The position numbers were made by a program, and so were the translations under genes. 64,000 nucleotides of DNA from Breznakiella homolactica (lineage in GTDB: Bacteria > Spirochaetota > Spirochaetia > Treponematales > Breznakiellaceae), in contig NZ_CP067089.2 of the NCBI RefSeq assembly GCF_016616095.2, positions 1,302,001 through 1,366,000 on the forward strand. The letters run 5' to 3'. The notes below the pieces were generated by a model that did no database searches, was not told where the DNA came from, and saw only the letters and a program-made list of their open reading frames with translations. The stretch's first letter is position 1; each line of letters opens with the position of its first letter. Positions 59,850 to 64,000 of the stretch are shown here, piece by piece.

Positions 59850-61010
59850 TTATTCCGCCATTCCGTATATTTCCATAATTTCGTTTTCCGGAATCCGGTA
59901 GACCATGCCCGCTGGCGCTCCCTCTTTTGCGCATTCCCTGAGCATATCGGCCGTAATCCCGATCTCCCGTAAATGCGTCGGCAGTCCCATTACAGCAAGC
60001 CAGGCTTCGAGTCTGGCGGCGCCTTCAAAAACAATTTCTTTTTCGCTTTTGCCGCTGCCGTCAACACCGAAACATCGTTCCGCAAAATTCACAAAAGGCC
60101 GCGGGTTCTTTTTATAAACATGTCTGATATATGAAGGCGTCAGGATTCCCAGCACGACACCATGGGTTCCGTGAAACGCCGTAGTAACGGGTTTCTCAAT
60201 ATTGTGGCATCCCCAATCCTGTTTGACACCGCCGTTGGCGAGGTTGTCGCTGTAGGCCATCATCGCCGCTATGGACAGCACTGAACGGAATTTATAATTC
60301 CGCGGTTCTTTTAAAGCCAAAGGCGCGTAAGCAATAATTGTTCTGATGACGCCCTCGGTATATCCTTCCAGAAGAGGTTCTTCTTCTGTTTGGCCAAAGT
60401 ATACTTCCAGGGCATGGGAAATACTGTCCATGGCACCTGCCGCCAGTTGTTTGGGAGGAAGAGAATAAGTCAGTTCAGGATTAACAATGGAAAAATCAAA
60501 GCAAAAAACCGGGTTCTTAAGCATGACCTTTATGGCAGGTTCTTTACGGTCGTCGATTATCATTATGGCTTTGCTGACCTCGCTGCTGGTACCCGACAGC
60601 GTAACAATTGCGGCATGAGGCAGAATCCTGTGATTCAGAACGGCGCTGAATGGTATGCCTAAAAGGTCCCCGTCAAAATTAATGGCCGAAGCGATATACT
60701 TTGCCGTATCCATAACGGAGCCGCCGCCGACGGCTAAGACAAATCCCAGATTTTCTCTCCTGCAGATCTCAATGCCCTCATTAGCTTTTGAAACCAGTGG
60801 GTTTGCCGTGATGCCGCTTAATTCGAAAAAACGTACCCCTGCGTCGGTCAGTGATGTTCTTACCGCGGCCAGCAGGTCTTTGAGATAGTCTCCGCCGTCA
60901 TGTACGACAAGACATGAGTCAGCGTAGGCTTTTATCTTTGGGCCCGCAAGTTTTTCTTCACCCTTTCCGAAATATATACTTGTTTTTTGGTTCAGCGCAA
61001 AATTTTCCAT
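59850..61010 (-). CDS. iron-containing alcohol dehydrogenase
   Basis: A 386-residue group III (iron-type) alcohol dehydrogenase. GGGSVMDTAKYIA is the NAD(P)-binding signature, and AAGAMDSISHALE with TAFHGTHGVVLG supplies metal-binding His residues. SGTSSEVSKAIMI is also typical. It reduces an aldehyde (butanal-, lactaldehyde- or similar) to an alcohol in fermentation. The start at 61010 (MENFALNQKTSIYFGKGEE) gives the usual family length; a frame extending another 87 codons upstream runs through the promoter region of the divergent gene and is rejected. Confidence 0.88.
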   Translation of the reverse strand: MENFALNQKTSIYFGKGEEKLAGPKIKAYADSCLVVHDGGDYLKDLLAAVRTSLTDAGVRFFELSGITANPLVSKANEGIEICRRENLGFVLAVGGGSVMDTAKYIASAINFDGDLLGIPFSAVLNHRILPHAAIVTLSGTSSEVSKAIMIIDDRKEPAIKVMLKNPVFCFDFSIVNPELTYSLPPKQLAAGAMDSISHALEVYFGQTEEEPLLEGYTEGVIRTIIAYAPLALKEPRNYKFRSVLSIAAMMAYSDNLANGGVKQDWGCHNIEKPVTTAFHGTHGVVLGILTPSYIRHVYKKNPRPFVNFAERCFGVDGSGKSEKEIVFEGAARLEAWLAVMGLPTHLREIGITADMLRECAKEGAPAGMVYRIPENEIMEIYGMAE

Positions 61011-61310
61011 AGGCTGATTATGAATTATCATATCCAATATGTCAACAAGAAATTGAATAGAATGAATAAAATATCCAGCATTATCCCAATTTCTTCTAAT
61101 ATTTTCTTTCAAAAATATAATCGTGATGAATAAATAGAATAATTTCGATTGACAGCCGAGAAGATCAGCCGTATACTTTTTGCAGGATTTCACAGAGGAA
61201 ACGTATTTCCGCCTTAACCGGAAGGCGGCGGGAATCCGATTACCGATGGTTACCAGGCACGGTATGTACAAAAAATTACCTGCCTATTTTCAGTCTATGG
61301 AGAATACCGG
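61011..61310. other. divergent promoter region, Fe-alcohol dehydrogenase / EIIA
   Basis: No gene is supported. The left part is AT-rich (61020-61150). A consensus-like rightward promoter lies at 61149-61177, leaving a 130-base leader before the EIIA gene with no obvious stem-loop. Confidence 0.5.
61149..61177 (+). promoter_or_regulatory. strong sigma-70 promoter of the EIIA gene
   Basis: TTGACA (61149-61154), 17-base spacer, TATACT (61172-61177): perfect -35, one or two mismatches in -10. Confidence 0.75.
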
Positions 61311-61751
61311 ATGTCCAAGAAAATATTGATAGCAACCCATACCACCCTGGCGGAGGGCTTTAAAAAAGCGACGGTTTTTTTTACCGGCATGGGAGAAGAT
61401 ATGGTTACGATCTGCGCCTATGAGGACACCCAGGAGCCTCCTCGTCCCGAGATAGACCGTTTTTTTGAATCGGTAAATCAGGATGATACGGTGGTGGTGT
61501 TTACCGATCTTATGGGCGGCAGCGTTAACCAGATCATGATGGAAAAACTCCTTACCAGGAAATTTCATCTTATCACGGACCCCAACTTGTCGGTGATAAT
61601 GGCGGTGGCGACCCTCGGGGAAGAAGAACTAAACGCTGAAAACATCAGGGAAAGCATAGAACTGAGCAGCTCACAGATGAAATACATGAACGATGTACCG
61701 CTGGAACAGGGAAGCCAGGCAGAATCGGATACGGCGGATGATTTTTTCTGA
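61311..61751 (+). CDS. PTS mannose-family EIIA component
   Basis: A 146-residue EIIA(Man)-type protein. It opens MSKKILIATHTTLAEGFKKA, and His10 is the expected phospho-acceptor, passing phosphate from HPr to a EIIB(Man). The VVVFTDLMGGSVNQIMMEKL segment is the family's second core motif (DlxGGSP-like, with SVN here in place of SPN). It has no EIIB fused to it. It is separated from the leftward EIID gene at the end of the window by an RpiR gene and a membrane-protein gene, so it may serve that transporter or a regulatory role. Confidence 0.85.
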   Translation: MSKKILIATHTTLAEGFKKATVFFTGMGEDMVTICAYEDTQEPPRPEIDRFFESVNQDDTVVVFTDLMGGSVNQIMMEKLLTRKFHLITDPNLSVIMAVATLGEEELNAENIRESIELSSSQMKYMNDVPLEQGSQAESDTADDFF

Positions 61752-61810
61752 TATGACGGAGTTGCCGCGTTTTTATTCACAAAGCCTGTCAGCGCCGCGG
61801 CATCCGTTGA

Positions 61811-61839
61811 TTGTACTTTTTTTGCCGGACTGGTATATT
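61811..61839 (+). promoter_or_regulatory. promoter of the rpiR-type gene
   Basis: TTGTAC (61811-61816), 17-base spacer ending in TGG, TATATT (61834-61839): a -35/-10 pair with an extended -10 TG. It lies 54 bases before the start. Confidence 0.55.
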
Positions 61840-61892
61840 GATGTGATGAGCTTTTTCTAAATACCGCCCCTTGCATGGGAAAAGGGTTGATT

Positions 61893-62750
61893 ATGTTCAC
61901 TATTAAACTGAGAAAAGCTGACGGAATACTGACATATAAAGAACAATTAATCGCAAAGTATCTTTTAAACTACAATCAGTATGACTACTCTCTTCTGACT
62001 TCAAGCAGCCTCGCGGAAGACTTAAACATCTCACAGGCGACGGTGATCAGATTTTCCCAAAAACTCGGGTATACGTCGTTCAAGGAAATGGTGCTGGATA
62101 TCAGGGAAAGCGCGGCCCTAAGCTTTGAGGGTAACATTTCACAAAATGATTCCGGCTATGTGATGATGGAGAAAATAAAGGCCCTGTACACCAGTTCTAT
62201 CGATGATGTGGTAAAGCTGAACAGTGCCGAACTGATCGAAAGCACCGCTTCGGCAATTGCCTCAGCAAAAACAGTATTCTGTTTCGGGGTGCGTTCATCA
62301 GCGTGCATCGCCTTTATCATGCGCAACCGGCTGGCGACCATCGGCATTAACGCCGCCGGAACCGAAGACAGCTTTCTGTCGCAGTCCATTTCCCGGAATC
62401 TCGGAAAAGAAGATATTCTTTTTATTGTTTCCGTCAGCGGCGAAACATCACAGGCGGTCAGGGCGGTTCAGATGGCCCGCAGAAACGGATGTAAAATTGT
62501 TTCCATGACCGGCAACCATCAGAATAGCATCCGGGATATGGCGGACTACGCCCTGCTGCTGCCGGAATATGCGGTGTTTACCAAGGTTTTTTCACTGAAC
62601 AACAAATGCCCGCAGATATTCCTTATCGACAGTCTCTTTCTCACCATCCTGAAAAAGGACAGCGACGATTACCAGAAGAATATCCGCGAGATAAACGAAA
62701 CGGTTTCGGAAATTCCCGAAGGACCAAAGTACGATCTGTACAATCTATAA
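61893..62750 (+). CDS. RpiR-family transcriptional regulator
   Basis: A 285-residue regulator with an N-terminal helix-turn-helix (about 10-80, YSLLTSSSLAEDLNISQATVIRFSQKLGYTSFKEM) and a C-terminal SIS domain (about 125-250, FCFGVRSSACIAFIMRNRLATIG, SVSGETSQAVRAVQMARRNGCKIVSMTG) that binds a phosphosugar. The start at 61893 has an AAAGGG site; an ATG six codons upstream is less well placed. It probably responds to the product of the neighbouring PTS and controls the PTS and EIIA genes. Confidence 0.88.
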   Translation: MFTIKLRKADGILTYKEQLIAKYLLNYNQYDYSLLTSSSLAEDLNISQATVIRFSQKLGYTSFKEMVLDIRESAALSFEGNISQNDSGYVMMEKIKALYTSSIDDVVKLNSAELIESTASAIASAKTVFCFGVRSSACIAFIMRNRLATIGINAAGTEDSFLSQSISRNLGKEDILFIVSVSGETSQAVRAVQMARRNGCKIVSMTGNHQNSIRDMADYALLLPEYAVFTKVFSLNNKCPQIFLIDSLFLTILKKDSDDYQKNIREINETVSEIPEGPKYDLYNL

Positions 62751-62751
62751 G

Positions 62752-63705
62752 TTAATTGCGGCTTAGGTATTCCAGGAAAAGAGACCTGAGCGCTTCCAGC
62801 CGGTCCGTATTGAGTCTCCCGTCTTTTCTGCTTCTGGTGTTTATAACGGCAAATTCTTCACCCTCTTTTTCTCCGCTGAATAGCAGGAGGCTTTCATCCA
62901 TAACTGAAAGGACACAACGCTCCGCTTCTTCGTCGGTAAGGCTGACATCGATGATTTCCCCGGCGCCCTGGCAGGCCATAATACCGGCAACCTGTTTTTC
63001 GTTCTGGTCTTTTTTTCGGGCCAGAACAAGATCGGTTCCCCATGCCAGACAGTTCAGCAGAATAATTTTTTTCCGGTACTCCTTTGAGCAATCCCGATAA
63101 AATTGCATAGCCCCTCCCCGGAAAGCGGAGGAATTGTTACAGAACACAAAAGCGGCGTTTTTTTTGTCCGCAGACTCATTTGCCAGAACGTACATCAGGG
63201 TCAAAGCTGCGCTGTTCCGGTTAAAGTTGGGGCTGTTGGGCAGGCCCTGGGTTATCTTGAAAATGATAATCCCAAAAACCAGCACCGGCAGCAGGGTAAA
63301 CAATGTCTTAATGCTTGTAAAAGAAAGGTCAACTCCTATAAGCCACAGCAGGAGTCCGCAGAGGCCGATGGAAAGCAATATTAAGGCCAGTTCGACCAGT
63401 CCGCTGCGGCGGTCGCCACGGGTATTTTTCTCATCATTCAGCGGATAATATCGGTAATTTGGAATGAAGCTTTTGGAAGGAGTATCATAGGCCGCCACGA
63501 AAATCGCCTTGGCCTGCCTAAGGCTGCCGTACACCACATATTCAGGGACCGGACGCTTCTTTTTATCATACTCCCGGTTATAGACGGCTTCCTTGTATCC
63601 GGCTTTTTTCATCCGGTGATCCAGCATGGTAAGAAACATTTTTTTGCTTTTAAGGGTATATCTGGCACCAAAAACTATGCCGAAATATAAAAAAATCTCT
63701 TCCAT
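62752..63705 (-). CDS. membrane protein with M28-peptidase-like domain
   Basis: A 317-residue protein I cannot name. Residues 1-90 are soluble and basic, 100-150 hold two membrane helices (LALILLSIGLCGLLLWLI, LFTLLPVLVFGIIIF), and 150-317 are soluble. NSPNFNRNSAALTLMYVLANE and NAAFVFCNNSSAFRGGAMQF have the rhythm of M28 aminopeptidases (GANDNASGVAALLELA; VRFVFFDGEE) but the metal-binding Asp and Glu residues are absent, so it is at best an inactive homologue. It lies downstream of PTS genes on the same strand and converges, 1 base apart, with the rpiR gene. Confidence 0.6.
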   Translation of the reverse strand: MEEIFLYFGIVFGARYTLKSKKMFLTMLDHRMKKAGYKEAVYNREYDKKKRPVPEYVVYGSLRQAKAIFVAAYDTPSKSFIPNYRYYPLNDEKNTRGDRRSGLVELALILLSIGLCGLLLWLIGVDLSFTSIKTLFTLLPVLVFGIIIFKITQGLPNSPNFNRNSAALTLMYVLANESADKKNAAFVFCNNSSAFRGGAMQFYRDCSKEYRKKIILLNCLAWGTDLVLARKKDQNEKQVAGIMACQGAGEIIDVSLTDEEAERCVLSVMDESLLLFSGEKEGEEFAVINTRSRKDGRLNTDRLEALRSLFLEYLSRN

Positions 63706-63724
63706 GCCTCAGTCCTTATAAATC

Positions 63725-63775
63725 GGAGAATATATTTTATTTCCTGATTATACATCAGAATAAAATATATTCTCC
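63725..63775. repeat. long perfect inverted repeat
   Basis: A 17-base arm at 63725-63741 (GGAGAATATATTTTATT) is exactly complementary to 63759-63775, and the loop holds a further CTGAT/ATCAG pair (63744-63748/63754-63758). It lies 20 bases upstream of the M28-like gene. It could be a transcriptional operator, an attenuator hairpin in that gene's leader or a processing site. Confidence 0.7.
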
Positions 63776-63789
63776 ATAAAAGCATTCAT

Positions 63790-63816
63790 AGGAGATACCC
63801 CTAGGGGATATCTCCT
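63790..63816. terminator. GC/AT hairpin, probable terminator after the PTS genes
   Basis: AGGAGATACCCC (63790-63801) and GGGGATATCTCCT (63804-63816) are complementary except for one bulged base, with a 2-base centre. ATTTTATT follows on the right; on the left side, in the direction of the EIID gene, the T tract is weak. Confidence 0.55.
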
Positions 63817-63849
63817 ATTTTATTCAGGATGTCCTGACACAAACGCTGT

Positions 63850-64000
63850 TTAGAAAACGCCGATATACCTAAAGAGAATACAAACCGCCATGGAACCGAA
63901 AACGATATACATCGGTTTTATTCTCTTTTTCGTCAGCCATACCAGGAAGAAGATTACCACCAGCGACAGGAATCCTTTGACAATCCCGTCAAACAGATTG
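63850..64000 (-). CDS. PTS mannose/fructose/sorbose-family EIID component, C-terminal fragment
   Basis: The last 50 codons of a leftward gene whose start lies beyond the window. The translated end (NLFDGIVKGFLSLVVIFFLV, then a Trp-Leu-Thr-Lys-Lys stretch and a second hydrophobic helix ending RYIGVF) matches the C-terminus of ManZ-type EIID membrane proteins: LLDGxxPGLLPLxLTxLxxWLLKKK followed by one helix. It implies a mannose-type PTS operon entering from the right, with EIIA supplied by the gene at 61311 or by another. Confidence 0.7.
   Translation of the reverse strand, partial: NLFDGIVKGFLSLVVIFFLVWLTKKRIKPMYIVFGSMAVCILFRYIGVF

Noticed and set aside
61011..61271. N-terminal extension of the Fe-alcohol dehydrogenase
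   Set aside because: It would run through the divergent promoter region and exceed the family length; the start at 61010 gives a normal N-terminus.
1..64000. CRISPR arrays, tRNA/rRNA genes, insertion sequences, prophage
   Set aside because: No regularly spaced repeats, cloverleaf or rRNA sequence, transposase, integrase or phage gene was recognised by eye; a covariance scan was not possible.

Overview
The window is a gene-dense stretch of bacterial chromosome of roughly even base composition, with AT-rich intergenic promoters of ordinary sigma-70 type. The gene set points to a carbohydrate-fermenting anaerobe. It includes mannose-type PTS parts, a class I FBP aldolase, an iron alcohol dehydrogenase, a Na+-pumping decarboxylase, an anaerobic sulfatase maturase, a chemoreceptor, and RND and MacAB pumps that imply an outer membrane. 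I favour a termite-gut-like spirochaete (Treponema/Breznakiella relatives), but that is a judgement from gene content and not a computed placement. No rRNA, tRNA, CRISPR array or transposase was seen.

Positions 1-18311: glycan use. On the left, DUF4127 (partial), a BadF-type amino-sugar kinase and a SIS phosphosugar enzyme run leftward, divergent from a ROK regulator whose promoter overlaps repeated operator-like words. Next comes a gene-free stretch (about 3396-3636) that folds as a structured RNA ending in a strong terminator; it resembles the HEARO/omega-RNA guide RNAs of IscB elements, yet no iscB gene is present. A YheO/DauR-type regulator then faces a long rightward operon: sugar-binding lipoprotein, two ABC permeases, GH2 beta-mannosidase, a D-serine dehydratase/D-threonine aldolase-like PLP enzyme, an N-acyl-D-amino-acid deacylase, a RidA protein, GH3 and GH9. 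None of the three glycosidases has a signal peptide, so imported oligosaccharides are probably cut in the cytoplasm. The three D-amino-acid genes form a plausible N-acyl-D-amino-acid breakdown route inside the same operon.

Positions 18493-28640: mixed metabolism. FBP aldolase, a short-chain dehydrogenase, OadB plus an OadG-biotin-carrier fusion (carboxyltransferase subunit absent), a J-domain-like protein that may be translated from a leaderless mRNA, a small Cys-rich protein, a MATE pump, a TSUP permease, a sulfatase maturase and a YeiH-family membrane protein.

Positions 28663-39705: aldarate catabolism. A leftward operon with a near-consensus promoter (37831-37859) encodes glucarate dehydratase 2, the TctC/TctB/TctA tripartite transporter, an MBL-fold hydrolase, glucarate dehydratase 1, galactarate dehydratase GarD and tartronate semialdehyde reductase GarR, and closes with a clear terminator. 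Divergently, from another near-consensus promoter, a DHDPS-family aldolase/dehydratase and an IclR regulator are made. Together they can take up glucarate or galactarate, dehydrate it to 5-dehydro-4-deoxyglucarate, cleave it and reduce the tartronate semialdehyde.

Positions 39757-54794: efflux. TolC-RND-adaptor, an orphan second adaptor, an AT-rich glycosyltransferase between them, an OmpR/EnvZ-type two-component pair and a MacA-MacB-TolC set. Three promoter regions share 11-bp-spaced TTGTTAAA-like repeats, which suggests a regulon of the local response regulator. Positions 55283-64000: a small outer-membrane protein with a TetR regulator, a chemoreceptor, a YczE-type membrane protein, an Fe-alcohol dehydrogenase, a stand-alone EIIA(Man), an RpiR regulator, an unusual M28-like membrane protein and the C-terminus of a PTS EIID subunit, with two striking inverted repeats between the last two.
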